Shown here: in pieces, positions 1 through 8,042 of the stretch
Position numbering within the stretch: the stretch's first letter is position 1
Layout of the letters: every line of letters starts with the position of its first letter
Origin: an uncultured Pelagibacteraceae bacterium
GTDB taxonomy: Bacteria > Pseudomonadota > Alphaproteobacteria > Pelagibacterales > Pelagibacteraceae
Assembly: GCA_902571095.1 (NCBI GenBank)
Contig: CACGAV010000011.1
Coordinates: 1-34,898 of the forward strand
Direction of reading: 5' to 3'
Length of the DNA: 34,898 nucleotides
Notes under the pieces: model-generated
Database searches by the model: none
What the model was told of the DNA's origin: nothing
What the model saw: only the letters and a program-made list of their open reading frames with translations
Position numbers and translations under genes: made by a program

Positions 1-1
1 A

Positions 2-265
2 TGCGCTAAATACGCTACTTTTGGTACTAGAAATTTATCTAAAAATATTTTGTCCGCACTAAAAAATAGATATGCTTGCTTAATATCAAATCATGGACAG
101 ATAGCTTTTGGAAAAAATTTAGATAGTGCTTTTGAACTTGCCCAAGAAGTAGAAAATATTTGCCAACAATATATAAATGCAATAAGAATAGGAATTCCTA
201 AAATTCTCTCAAAAAGAGAAATGAAAATTGTTTTAGGAAAAATGAAAAATTATAAAAGAAAGTAA
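2..265 (+). CDS. Class II aldolase/adducin family protein (FucA/AraD-like), C-terminal part
   Basis: The reading frame is open from the left edge of the window, so only the last 87 residues or so are present; the start lies outside. The segment YATFGTRNLS...SNHGQIAFGK matches the C-terminal half of the zinc-dependent class II aldolase family (L-fuculose-phosphate aldolase, ribulose-5-phosphate 4-epimerase, methylthioribulose-phosphate dehydratase). The His in SNHG is the third zinc ligand in this family. Members cleave or epimerise sugar phosphates; the substrate cannot be decided from this fragment. The stop is six bases before the speD-speE fusion start, so the two are probably co-transcribed. 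A TTG codon at 50 lies within the conserved domain and is not the real start. Confidence 0.8.
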   Translation, partial: CAKYATFGTRNLSKNILSALKNRYACLISNHGQIAFGKNLDSAFELAQEVENICQQYINAIRIGIPKILSKREMKIVLGKMKNYKRK

Positions 266-271
266 TTTTTT

Positions 272-1315
272 ATGAATAAAGTTGGTGAACACGTAACGAT
301 AGATTTTTTAGGTGTAAAAAAGGATTACACTCCTGATTTTTACAATAAAGTAATTTATAAAATTGCAAAAAAAGCCAAAATAGAAGTTTTAAATATTTCA
401 GAGAAAGTATTTAAGCCACAAGGATATACTTGTTTAGCACTTTTAGCAGAAAGTCATATGAGTTTTCATACTTTTCCAGAAAAAGGAATTATTAGCTTTG
501 ATTTTTTTACTTGCGGGAAGATTTCTCCCACTGCAGCTTTGGATGTTTTAAGGAACGAGATTAAACATAAAAGAGCAGTTGTTAGAAGTTTTGATCGAAG
601 TAACAAAGGTATTTACGAAGACATTTATAGCACTCCTGGTCATAAGAAATACTATGTTGTAACTGATGCAATAGAAAATTTTGTATCAAAAGTTGGACAG
701 CACATTGAAATTTTAAAACTTGAGGAATTTGGAAATTCTCTTTTTATCGATAGTGAATTACAGGTAGCTGAAAAGGATGAGAAAAGATATAGTACACAAT
801 TTGTGAATTCAGCTTTAAATTTGTCGAAGGATAATTCAAGCGCTGCAATTATTGGTGGCGGAGATGGCGGGGTTGCAAGAGAATTGATATCTAAAGGTTT
901 TGACTTAATCGATTGGTTTGAACTTGATCCAGAAGTAGTTAAAGTATGCCAAAAACATCTCCCAAAAATATTTGGAGAAGCAACCGCAAATAATAAAGTT
1001 AAGACTTATTGGGGGGATGCGTTTGAAAGCATTAAGAAAATTAAAGATCAAAAATATGATAAAGTTTTTGTTGATCTAAATGATGATGAATTTTGTATAA
1101 ATCTCGCATCAAAAAATATGAAAAGTTTAAAAAGAATTCTAAAACCTGGCGGCATTTTAACAGCTCAAGTTGGTTGCCAATCAAAAAAACCTAAACAAGT
1201 TAAAAATTGGATGGATTTACTCCAAACTAATTTTGGAAATGTCGTGCTTTCTGAAACTTATATACCAAGTTTTGATTGTAAATGGAATTTTGCTACTTCT
1301 CAAAGCCAAGAGTAA
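272..1315 (+). CDS. Fused S-adenosylmethionine decarboxylase / spermidine synthase-like protein
   Basis: A 347-residue protein carrying two consecutive polyamine enzymes. Residues 1 to about 120 are a prokaryotic AdoMet decarboxylase (SpeD/SpeH). The self-cleavage motif AESH has the pyruvoyl-forming Ser61, and His66 and Cys81 (in FFTCG) follow at the spacing seen in the Thermotoga enzyme (63, 68, 83). Residues about 127-347 are a spermidine-synthase-type aminopropyltransferase with the nucleotide-binding IIGGGDGGVARE motif at 193-204 and acidic FELDPEV at 216-222. Together they would make decarboxylated AdoMet and transfer its aminopropyl group to a diamine. Two synthase motifs are unusual: the usual DxxDPxGP reads DLNDDE (268-273), and the usual DEFxYHE reads DEKRYST (169-175). 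Both Asp of DxxD are kept. The acceptor amine may therefore differ from putrescine (inference). No Shine-Dalgarno sequence is visible. Confidence 0.88.
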   Translation: MNKVGEHVTIDFLGVKKDYTPDFYNKVIYKIAKKAKIEVLNISEKVFKPQGYTCLALLAESHMSFHTFPEKGIISFDFFTCGKISPTAALDVLRNEIKHKRAVVRSFDRSNKGIYEDIYSTPGHKKYYVVTDAIENFVSKVGQHIEILKLEEFGNSLFIDSELQVAEKDEKRYSTQFVNSALNLSKDNSSAAIIGGGDGGVARELISKGFDLIDWFELDPEVVKVCQKHLPKIFGEATANNKVKTYWGDAFESIKKIKDQKYDKVFVDLNDDEFCINLASKNMKSLKRILKPGGILTAQVGCQSKKPKQVKNWMDLLQTNFGNVVLSETYIPSFDCKWNFATSQSQE

Positions 1316-1321
1316 ATATAT

Positions 1322-1708
1322 TTAATATTTTGTATACTCTTTCACTTCTCCAATATTCGAACCAGAAATTTTATTAATATTTAATTTTACTATTGCTCTT
1401 TTATCATTCATAAAGTGCACATCTCTTGACAGTTTTATAAATTTTTCACCAAAGTTTTTTTCTTTTTCGCAACCTCTTTTTTCATTTTCAATATCCCATA
1501 ATTTTAGATTTATTTTTTTTAATTCTTTATAAAATTTTTCAAATTTTTCAATACCCAAGGTCTCTTTATATATTTTTTCTAAAATTTTATATTCTTTTTC
1601 AATTAGCTTTAGAGACTCATTTCGTGTTATTTTTTCTCTTTTGATCTCTAAAATACTTAATTTATCAAGTAATTCGCCAAAAGATATTTCAATTAAAATT
1701 TTTTTCAT
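1322..1708 (-). CDS. DUF6165-like coiled-coil protein of unknown function
   Basis: A 128-residue soluble protein rich in Lys and Glu, predicted almost wholly helical with heptad-like patterns (residues about 10-80), so probably a coiled coil. The beginning IEISFGELLDKLSILEIK and the end segment FIKLSRDVHFMNDKRAIVKLNIN resemble the family I know as DUF6165, which often sits beside glycosyltransferases. I assign this from memory of the motif, not from a search. The function is unknown. It is divergent from the GT9 gene with only 34 bases between the starts, and its stop lies six bases past the end of the speD-speE fusion on the other strand. The glycosyltransferase neighbours suggest a role in envelope polysaccharide synthesis, which is inference only. 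Confidence 0.6.
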   Translation of the reverse strand: MKKILIEISFGELLDKLSILEIKREKITRNESLKLIEKEYKILEKIYKETLGIEKFEKFYKELKKINLKLWDIENEKRGCEKEKNFGEKFIKLSRDVHFMNDKRAIVKLNINKISGSNIGEVKEYTKY

Positions 1709-1742
1709 TTAATATTTATAAATTATGTTAATTTAAGTTTTG

Positions 1743-2678
1743 ATGTCAAACATATTGATTATAAAACATGGATCTTTAGGAGATATTATCCAAGCGAATG
1801 GAGCAATCAAGGATATAAAGCAGAACTTTCCGAATTATAAAGTTATGCTTTTAACAACAACTCCTTATGCAAATTTTATGTCATCTTGCCCATATATAGA
1901 TGGAGTATTAATAGACAAAAGACTTCCAAGATGGAATTTGTTTTATTTAAAAAAATTAAGTGACATGTTAAAAAGATTTTCTTTTGAAAAAGTTTTTGAT
2001 CTACAAAACTCATCTAGAACTAAATTTTATAAAAAATTTCTTTTTAAAAAAAATATTTTTTGGTCTGACAGTGAATCTTTCTCTGACCAAGATACAATAT
2101 TAAATGAAAAAAACTTACCCGTATTAGACAGGATGAAGTCACAGTTAGTTAGGGCTGGAATCAATAAAACTGAATTTACAAAAAAACCTGATTTTGAATG
2201 GACTTTTAAAAATATTAAAAATTTAGTAAACCAATATTTTGAAGGCGAATATATTCTTATTTTCCCTTTCTGTTCTCCAAAACTTAAAAAGAAAAAATGG
2301 CCTTATTATTCTAAATTAATTGACCTGATAAAAACAAACTATGGTTCAAAATATAGTATTGCTATTGCACCTGGTCCTAGAGAGATAATAGAATCAAAAA
2401 GTTATAATGCCAATATAATTCTTAATGACGGAAATTCATTAAGTATTATTGAGCTAATTAATTTGATAAAAAATTCAAGTTTTATTATTTCAAATGATAC
2501 AGGGCCAGCTCACATATCTGCTCATTTAAATAAAAAAGGCTTAGTTTTATTTGGAAGTCATACAACGCCTGATAAAGTAAGCATGTACTCAGAAAATTTT
2601 AGAGTAATCGAAGAAAAAAAATTAGAAAACCTATCAGCAGAAAAAGTATTTGCTAAGGTAAAGGAAAGATTAGGTTAG
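1743..2678 (+). CDS. Glycosyltransferase family 9 (ADP-heptose:LPS heptosyltransferase-like)
   Basis: A 311-residue GT-B glycosyltransferase. The N-terminal KHGSLGDIIQANGAIKDIK is the GT9 acceptor-domain loop, and IISNDTGPAHISAHL near residue 255 is the nucleotide-sugar site typical of WaaF/WaaC heptosyltransferases, followed by LFGSHTTPDK. GT9 enzymes add heptose or related sugars to lipopolysaccharide core on the cytoplasmic face of the inner membrane. The sugar actually used cannot be read from the sequence. I place the start at ATG 1743; a TTG at 1740 directly upstream would add one residue. The 3' end overlaps the convergent GT4 gene by nine bases. Confidence 0.85.
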   Translation: MSNILIIKHGSLGDIIQANGAIKDIKQNFPNYKVMLLTTTPYANFMSSCPYIDGVLIDKRLPRWNLFYLKKLSDMLKRFSFEKVFDLQNSSRTKFYKKFLFKKNIFWSDSESFSDQDTILNEKNLPVLDRMKSQLVRAGINKTEFTKKPDFEWTFKNIKNLVNQYFEGEYILIFPFCSPKLKKKKWPYYSKLIDLIKTNYGSKYSIAIAPGPREIIESKSYNANIILNDGNSLSIIELINLIKNSSFIISNDTGPAHISAHLNKKGLVLFGSHTTPDKVSMYSENFRVIEEKKLENLSAEKVFAKVKERLG

Positions 2679-3764
2679 TTTCAAATAATTTTTAATAACT
2701 TTATTCCATTGAAAATTTTTGGAAAATTCTAATGCATTCATTCCATATTTTTTATAATTATCATTTTCAAAAAATTTAATAATATTTTCATAAATAGAGT
2801 TTATGTTCTGCCCATCACATATTAATCCTGTTTCACAATTTTTGATAGCATCAGACTCGCCGCCATCTTTTCCACCGATTGATCCAATTCCGTAACTTGC
2901 AGCTTCAATAAATGATATACCAAAACCTTCAACTGAATTTTTAAAAACAATTGATGGCATTAAAAATAAATTAGAATTTTTTATAAGTGCAATTTTAAGG
3001 TTGTTATCAATTTTGTTTACAAAAGCAACTTCTTTTTCAATTTTTAATTCTTTAGTTAAAGATATTAGTCTCTTTCTTTCATCTCCATCTCCTACACTAA
3101 TATATTTAATTTTTGGAAATATTTCTTTAAGATTTCTTATGCACATTAAAATATTTTGATGATTTTTTCTCCTTTCTAACCTTGCTACAGTAAGAATTTT
3201 TGGAAAAGCATCTTTATAGAGGTTTTCAGCTTCTATACTAAATTTTTCATTTATACTAATTGGATTATCGCAACCTGGATGAATGATGTGAACTTTTTCA
3301 CTTGGAATACCAATTTTCAAGGCTAAATTTTTTGTAAAATTTGAATTTGCTATAACGAATTTAACTTTACTGATAGAATTTAGTATTCTTCTATTAAAGC
3401 TTGTCCCTTTTTTGTGGTTAATTTCTTTTGAGTGTATCAAGCAAAAAGATGAAAAATTATTTAAAAAATTAGAATTAATTTTTTCTAAACTTTTCCAATG
3501 ATCAAAAAAAACTGATCTTATATTTTGATTACTTTTTATATATTCAACTAGTCTGTTTGCTTTTCTATATTTTCTTAATAATTTAATTCCACCAAATCTC
3601 TCTATGTTTACTTTCGAAGTACTATCGTATTCTTCATAACTTTCAGATTTATCAGCAAAAACTTTAACAGGCCCATGGTTTACTAATGCATTAGCCAATC
3701 CACCCATTAAATTTTGCATACCCCCAACTTCAGGAGGAAAATTTCTTGTTGAAATTACAAACAT
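2670..3764 (-). CDS. Glycosyltransferase family 4 (GT-B)
   Basis: A 364-residue protein with the two Rossmann-like domains of GT4 enzymes. The start ISTRNFPPEVGGMQNLMGGL is the glycine-rich acceptor loop with the usual FPPxxGG pattern. ILTVARLERRKNHQNIL near residue 190 opens the donor domain, and SVEGFGISFIEAASYG near 280 holds the two-glutamate (E-x7-E) motif that contacts the nucleotide sugar. It likely adds a sugar to an envelope polysaccharide or glycolipid; donor and acceptor are not determined. Its ATG overlaps the stop of the upstream thioredoxin-fold gene by one base (TAATG), implying coupled translation. Its 3' end runs nine bases into the convergent GT9 gene. Confidence 0.85.
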   Translation of the reverse strand: MFVISTRNFPPEVGGMQNLMGGLANALVNHGPVKVFADKSESYEEYDSTSKVNIERFGGIKLLRKYRKANRLVEYIKSNQNIRSVFFDHWKSLEKINSNFLNNFSSFCLIHSKEINHKKGTSFNRRILNSISKVKFVIANSNFTKNLALKIGIPSEKVHIIHPGCDNPISINEKFSIEAENLYKDAFPKILTVARLERRKNHQNILMCIRNLKEIFPKIKYISVGDGDERKRLISLTKELKIEKEVAFVNKIDNNLKIALIKNSNLFLMPSIVFKNSVEGFGISFIEAASYGIGSIGGKDGGESDAIKNCETGLICDGQNINSIYENIIKFFENDNYKKYGMNALEFSKNFQWNKVIKNYLKLT

Positions 3765-4318
3765 TACTTAACCCACTTAATATTACAGCCCATACTTGGT
3801 ATTTGGTTTTTAGGCCCTTTTCCTGTTTTTATTATTAAACGCATAGCTTTCAATAAATCACTTTCACCTGACATAATTGGTTTTAAGTTTTTTAGTTCTC
3901 TAAATCTACCCCTGTACTGTAATTCAAGGTTGCTATTATAACCAAAGAAATCTGGCGTACATACGGCACCATAATTTTTGGCAACCATCTGAGTTTCGTC
4001 AAGAATATAGGGGAAAGAAAATTGAAAATTTTTACTAAAAGCTTTCATATTTTCGAATGAATCCTCTGGATACTTAATACTGTCATTTGACATAATAGCT
4101 AAAGAATTTATCCCATCATTTTTTAAATTTTTACAATCTTCAACAATATTTCGTATTACAGCTTTAACGTAAGGGCAATGATTACATATAAACATTATTA
4201 ACAAGCCGTTCTTTCCAATGTTTTCTTCAAGTTTATGAATTTTGCCATCAACCCCTTTGAGCTCAAAAGGTTTAGCTTTTTCACCAAAATTGCATATAGG
4301 TGTTTTAGTTAAAACCAT
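3764..4318 (-). CDS. Thioredoxin-fold protein, peroxiredoxin/TlpA-like (CNHC motif)
   Basis: A 184-residue protein of the AhpC/TSA-Redoxin superfamily. The core reads LIMFICNHCPYVKAV with a C45-x-x-C48 pair in place of the usual WCxxC, and further GAVCTPDFFGY places another Cys in the segment before the cis-proline region. This CNHCPY subfamily is widespread and usually annotated only as thioredoxin family or peroxiredoxin-like. The substrate is unknown. No signal peptide or membrane anchor is visible, so a cytoplasmic location is likely, unlike periplasmic TlpA/ResA. It is first in a two-gene unit with the GT4 gene (one-base overlap). Only 20 bases separate its start from that of the divergent carbonic-anhydrase-like gene. 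Confidence 0.82.
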   Translation of the reverse strand: MVLTKTPICNFGEKAKPFELKGVDGKIHKLEENIGKNGLLIMFICNHCPYVKAVIRNIVEDCKNLKNDGINSLAIMSNDSIKYPEDSFENMKAFSKNFQFSFPYILDETQMVAKNYGAVCTPDFFGYNSNLELQYRGRFRELKNLKPIMSGESDLLKAMRLIIKTGKGPKNQIPSMGCNIKWVK

Positions 4319-4338
4319 AATGTATTATACATAAAAAT

Positions 4339-4842
4339 ATGATTTATGACTTCGAAAAAAATATACCAGAAGTTCATCCAGATGCTTGGGTTGCACCTAA
4401 CGCAACTTTAATAGGAAAAGTAAAACTAGAAAAAAATTCCAGTATTTGGTTTAATGCAGTTTTAAGGGGAGATATTGAATTAATTTCTATTGGAGAAAAT
4501 TCTAATATCCAAGATGGAAGTGTACTTCATACTGATCCAGGATATAAATTAAATGTTGGAAACGGTGTTACCGTAGGACATATGGTAATGCTTCATGGTT
4601 GTCAAATAGCTAATAACACACTAATTGGCATTGGAAGCATAATATTAAACAACTCTAAAATTGGAAAAAATTGTATAATTGGTGCCAATACTTTGATTAC
4701 TGAAAATAAGGTAATACCTGATAACTCATTAGTAGTTGGAAGTCCTGGCAGAGTTCTTAGAAAAGTTACAGATGATGAAATTAAGTCCATACATGAAAAT
4801 GCCAAGCATTATGTTGATGGTTCAAAAAAATATAAAAAATAA
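4339..4842 (+). CDS. Gamma-carbonic anhydrase-like hexapeptide protein (YrdA/PaaY family)
   Basis: A 167-residue left-handed beta-helix protein with repeated hexapeptides (for example VAPNATLIGKVKL and GIGSIILNNSKIGKNCIIG). The three histidines expected to bind metal in gamma-class carbonic anhydrases are present: His64 (SVLHTD), His81 (TVGHMV) and His86 (MLHG). The loop carrying the extra catalytic Glu of Methanosarcina Cam is absent, as in most bacterial YrdA-type members, so activity as a carbonic anhydrase is not assured. The enzyme would be a cytoplasmic trimer. Its stop codon directly abuts the stop of the convergent PNPOx-like gene with no intervening base. Confidence 0.85.
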   Translation: MIYDFEKNIPEVHPDAWVAPNATLIGKVKLEKNSSIWFNAVLRGDIELISIGENSNIQDGSVLHTDPGYKLNVGNGVTVGHMVMLHGCQIANNTLIGIGSIILNNSKIGKNCIIGANTLITENKVIPDNSLVVGSPGRVLRKVTDDEIKSIHENAKHYVDGSKKYKK

Positions 4843-5451
4843 TTAAGGAATTAACCAAGTAAACTTTTTTGGTATGCCCATATCAATCAATGCTCTTCGA
4901 TGCCCTTTGGCAGCTAAATAAAGCCACTCTATACTTTTAATTTCACACTTGATAACACTAAAGTTTTTATAACCTTTTTCGCTTTGCTCTTTAGTAAAAT
5001 CAAAATTATCAAATTTAGTATTTAAACCCGATGTAGGTATGTTAGATTCTGTTCCTGGGCCTTTGGTCACCAAATAACATTTTCTGCTGATATGTCCTGT
5101 TTTTTCCCAAGACTCCTTTGTAACCTGGTTATTATAATTTACCTCACAATTCACCTTAATTCTAAGCTGAATTTTTTCTTCTTTTCCATAAAATAATATT
5201 GAGCAATTTGAGTTTTTTTTTATTTTTTCAATTTTTGTTGATCTTATGTCACTATGATATTGAATAAAATTGTTTTTTTGATCTGCCTTTCTTAAAACAA
5301 CTACTCTTCCGTCAAAATCTTTTTCATTACCACAAATAAAAATAGGAGTTCTAAAATCAGACGATCTATCCTTCACAGCATTAGTTAAAAGACTCCAAAT
5401 TTTTTTTTCTATCTCTTTAGGATTTTCGTAATAACTTTCTGTTTTCGTCAC
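4843..5451 (-). CDS. Pyridoxamine 5'-phosphate oxidase-like FMN-binding protein
   Basis: A 202-residue split-barrel flavoprotein. The segment DGRVVVLRKAD at residues 48-58, followed by IQYHSDIRSTKIEKIKKN, is the FMN-binding part shared by PNPOx enzymes and the related Alr4036-type group, and SILFYGKEEKIQLRI is the next barrel strand. The C-terminal end lacks a clear PdxH signature (the R-x-H substrate motif near the end is not evident), so I call the family and not pdxH. Possible roles are vitamin B6 salvage or another FMN-dependent oxidation. It follows the HIBADH-like gene by three bases on the same strand and is probably co-transcribed with it. Confidence 0.78.
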   Translation of the reverse strand: MTKTESYYENPKEIEKKIWSLLTNAVKDRSSDFRTPIFICGNEKDFDGRVVVLRKADQKNNFIQYHSDIRSTKIEKIKKNSNCSILFYGKEEKIQLRIKVNCEVNYNNQVTKESWEKTGHISRKCYLVTKGPGTESNIPTSGLNTKFDNFDFTKEQSEKGYKNFSVIKCEIKSIEWLYLAAKGHRRALIDMGIPKKFTWLIP

Positions 5452-5454
5452 GAT

Positions 5455-6321
5455 CTATTTTCTAAATCTTTTTATTAGACTTGAAGTATCCCATCGTTGT
5501 CCACCCATCTTCTGAACTTCAGCATAATATTCATCAATTATTTTTGTAACAGGTAGTGGTGAATTATTTTTTTTCGCCTCATCCATTGCTATTTTTAAAT
5601 CTTTTCTCATCCAATCAACTGCAAATCCATAATCAAATTTATCTTCAATCATAGTCTTGTGCCTATTTTCCATCTGCCAAGACTGAGCAGCCCCCTTTGA
5701 AATAACTTCAATTACGTCAATCATGTTTAACCCAGCATTCATTCCAAAATTGATAGCTTCAGACAAACCTTGAACAACTCCTGCTATACAAATTTGGTTA
5801 ACCATTTTTGTTAATTGACCGCTTCCAGAGGGTCCAAGTAATTTAATTTTTTTACTATAACAATCAATAATTGGTTCAGCTTTTTTATAAGGGGTTTCAT
5901 CGCCACCAACCATTACTGTTAATGTTCCACCTTCGGCTCCAGCTTGGCCCCCAGATATTGGTGCATCCAAAAAATAGAATTCCCTAACTTTTGCATGTTT
6001 ATAAAGTTCTCTAGCTATATTTGCGGATGCAGTTGTATTGTCGATATAAACAGAACCTTTTTTTGCAGTCTTAAATAATCCTTTGTCCCCAAGAGTTACC
6101 TCCTTGAGATCATTATCATTGCCAACGCATGTAAAGATAAAGTCACAATCTTTAGCCGCATCCATGGGTGTATCAGCTATGTTACCTTTATATTCTTTAA
6201 CCCACTTTTCAGCTTTAGATTTTGTTCTGTTATAAACAGTTACATCGTGACCAGCTTTTGATATATATCCAGCCATGGGAAAACCCATTACACCTAAACC
6301 TATAAACGATACTTTGCTCAT
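5455..6321 (-). CDS. 3-hydroxyisobutyrate dehydrogenase / tartronate semialdehyde reductase family (beta-hydroxyacid dehydrogenase)
   Basis: A 288-residue NAD(P)-dependent beta-hydroxyacid dehydrogenase. The Rossmann motif GLGVMGFPMA is at residues 8-17. The substrate-binding DAPISGGQAGAEGGTLTVMVGG region starts at 119 and includes Ser123. The catalytic lysine is Lys172 in GSGQLTKMVNQ, with Asn176-type helix contacts next to it. The all-helical C-terminal domain is complete and the length is normal for the family. The substrate could be 3-hydroxyisobutyrate (valine breakdown), tartronate semialdehyde or another small hydroxyacid; the sequence does not decide. It is followed by the PNPOx-like gene. 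Its start codon is only two bases from that of the divergent MFS gene, so its promoter must lie inside the MFS coding region. Confidence 0.88.
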   Translation of the reverse strand: MSKVSFIGLGVMGFPMAGYISKAGHDVTVYNRTKSKAEKWVKEYKGNIADTPMDAAKDCDFIFTCVGNDNDLKEVTLGDKGLFKTAKKGSVYIDNTTASANIARELYKHAKVREFYFLDAPISGGQAGAEGGTLTVMVGGDETPYKKAEPIIDCYSKKIKLLGPSGSGQLTKMVNQICIAGVVQGLSEAINFGMNAGLNMIDVIEVISKGAAQSWQMENRHKTMIEDKFDYGFAVDWMRKDLKIAMDEAKKNNSPLPVTKIIDEYYAEVQKMGGQRWDTSSLIKRFRK

Positions 6322-6323
6322 AA

Positions 6324-7553
6324 ATGATTAACCTCAGTTTAAATAAAAAAATTCTAATTTTCGGTTTTATATTTACATTTTTTTCGAGTTTTGGACAGAG
6401 TTTTTTTCTCGGTTTATTTAATCCAAGTATTAGAAATGAATTAAATATAACTCATGGACAATTTGGCACAATTTATGCTGCAGCGACAATTGCATCTAGT
6501 TTGGTGTTAGTTTGGTTTGGAAAAAAAATAGATGAGATTAAACTTTTTAATTATTCATTATTAGTAATTGGAATTCTATTTATTTCATCGATATTTTTTT
6601 CACAAATATTTAATATTTATCTTTTAATTATAGGTATATTTTTAATGAGATTTTCTGGACAGGGCTTGATGTCTCATACCTCCTCAACAGCAATATCCAG
6701 ATACTTTAACAGAAAGAGAGGAAAAGCGTTGAGTACTATATGGTTTGGACTTTCATCAGCAGAATTTATTTTGCCTATTTTAATTGTATTTTTACTTAAT
6801 ATTTTTCATTGGAGAACAATTTGGTACTTTGTATCTTTATTAATTTTAATAATATTACCTATAATAGTTTTTTATACAATTAAAAATATAACTTTTGACT
6901 CCAGAGAGACCTCAAATATTGAAAATAATAAAAAAAATCTTCAAGATATAAAAAGTTGGAAACGAACAGAAGTTTTAAAAGATTTAAGATTTTATATTAT
7001 CTCATTGAACATGTTAGCTATGCCATGGATTGTGACTGGTGTTTTTATTTATCAATCTTTTATCGCCGAATCTAAATTTTGGAGTCCATACGTCATACCC
7101 CAATCATTTATGATTTATTCAATAATTTCGATAATTACTTTAGTTTTATCGGGTTTTCTCATAGATAAATTCAATAGTCGTAAAATTTTACCATTTTTAA
7201 ATATTCCATTATTACTTGGTTTAACAATTTTATTTTTCTACGATTTAAAGTTATCAGCATATTTATTTTTTGGTTTATTGGGTATTTCAAATGGATTGGC
7301 TAATGTTTTAGGGGCATCAACTTGGGCTGAAATTTATGGCGTGAGATATTTGGGTAGTATTAGAGCTTTAACAACTGCTTTTATGGTTTTCTCGACTGCA
7401 TTTGGTACTGCTGTATTTGGATTTTTAATTGACAAAGGTTACACTATTGAGTTTATAGCCCTAGTAAGCATTATTTATATAAGTTTTTCCTTGATATCTT
7501 TATTATTGATAAAAAACAGACTAGAGCCAGTTGTTTTGAGAAAAAAAACTTGA
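6324..7553 (+). CDS. Major facilitator superfamily transporter
   Basis: A 409-residue integral membrane protein with about 12 hydrophobic helices in two halves separated by a charged loop (around residues 185-220). MFS hallmarks are visible: a motif-A-like loop after helix 2 (WFGKKIDEIK) and the YFNRKRGKALS loop in the first half, and a matching GFLIDKFNSRK loop in the second half. The substrate is unknown; the pattern is reminiscent of monocarboxylate/oxalate-formate type transporters but this is weak. The ATG at 6324 is needed to include helix 1 and is two bases from the divergent dehydrogenase start, so the pair may form a regulon for uptake and oxidation of one compound (inference). Confidence 0.82.
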   Translation: MINLSLNKKILIFGFIFTFFSSFGQSFFLGLFNPSIRNELNITHGQFGTIYAAATIASSLVLVWFGKKIDEIKLFNYSLLVIGILFISSIFFSQIFNIYLLIIGIFLMRFSGQGLMSHTSSTAISRYFNRKRGKALSTIWFGLSSAEFILPILIVFLLNIFHWRTIWYFVSLLILIILPIIVFYTIKNITFDSRETSNIENNKKNLQDIKSWKRTEVLKDLRFYIISLNMLAMPWIVTGVFIYQSFIAESKFWSPYVIPQSFMIYSIISIITLVLSGFLIDKFNSRKILPFLNIPLLLGLTILFFYDLKLSAYLFFGLLGISNGLANVLGASTWAEIYGVRYLGSIRALTTAFMVFSTAFGTAVFGFLIDKGYTIEFIALVSIIYISFSLISLLLIKNRLEPVVLRKKT

Positions 7554-7589
7554 TTTTATCATAGCTTTTCATTAATTATTCAAATTCTT

Positions 7590-8042
7590 ATGGCTCGTAT
7601 CACTGTAGAAGATTGCTTGGATAAAGTTGAAAATCAATACGATTTAGTTCTATTGGCTAAGGAAAGAACTTCACAGTTAAATTCTGGATCTGAAATGTTA
7701 GTTGATGAGGACAACGATAAAAGAACTGTAGTTGCACTAAGGGAGATTGCTACAGGTAAGCTAGATGTAAATGACCTCAAAAAAAAAGCTATTTTAAGGT
7801 TAAGGAAAGAGCCAGACGAAACTTTTGAAGAAGAAGAAGCAGAAGAAGTAATTAGTGATGAATTTGAGAAATTATATAAAGGTGAAGTTTCTAAGACAGG
7901 AGTAGCAATATTGCCTTCTAAGAGAATGAGAAAAATGCCATCTCAAATGCAAACTGAAACCCATAAAGAGGAAAAAGAGGAAAAAAAAGAAGAGACTAAC
8001 TCACCCCTAAAGCTAACCGAAGAAGTAGAAGAAAAAAAATAA
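7590..8042 (+). CDS. rpoZ: DNA-directed RNA polymerase omega subunit with long charged tail
   Basis: The N-terminal 60 residues are a typical omega subunit: [29 protein letters not shown], and the conserved [17 protein letters not shown] helix that packs on beta-prime. Omega assists beta-prime folding and RNA polymerase assembly. At 150 residues it is longer than the roughly 90-residue E. coli protein. The remainder is a low-complexity tail rich in Glu and Lys (EEEEAEE around residue 91, EEKEEKKEE around 128), likely disordered. The stop codon TAA is followed without any gap by the TTG start of dusA in the same frame. The 36 bases before the gene hold no convincing promoter, so it may be transcribed from within or upstream of the MFS gene. 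Confidence 0.92.
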   Translation: MARITVEDCLDKVENQYDLVLLAKERTSQLNSGSEMLVDEDNDKRTVVALREIATGKLDVNDLKKKAILRLRKEPDETFEEEEAEEVISDEFEKLYKGEVSKTGVAILPSKRMRKMPSQMQTETHKEEKEEKKEETNSPLKLTEEVEEKK

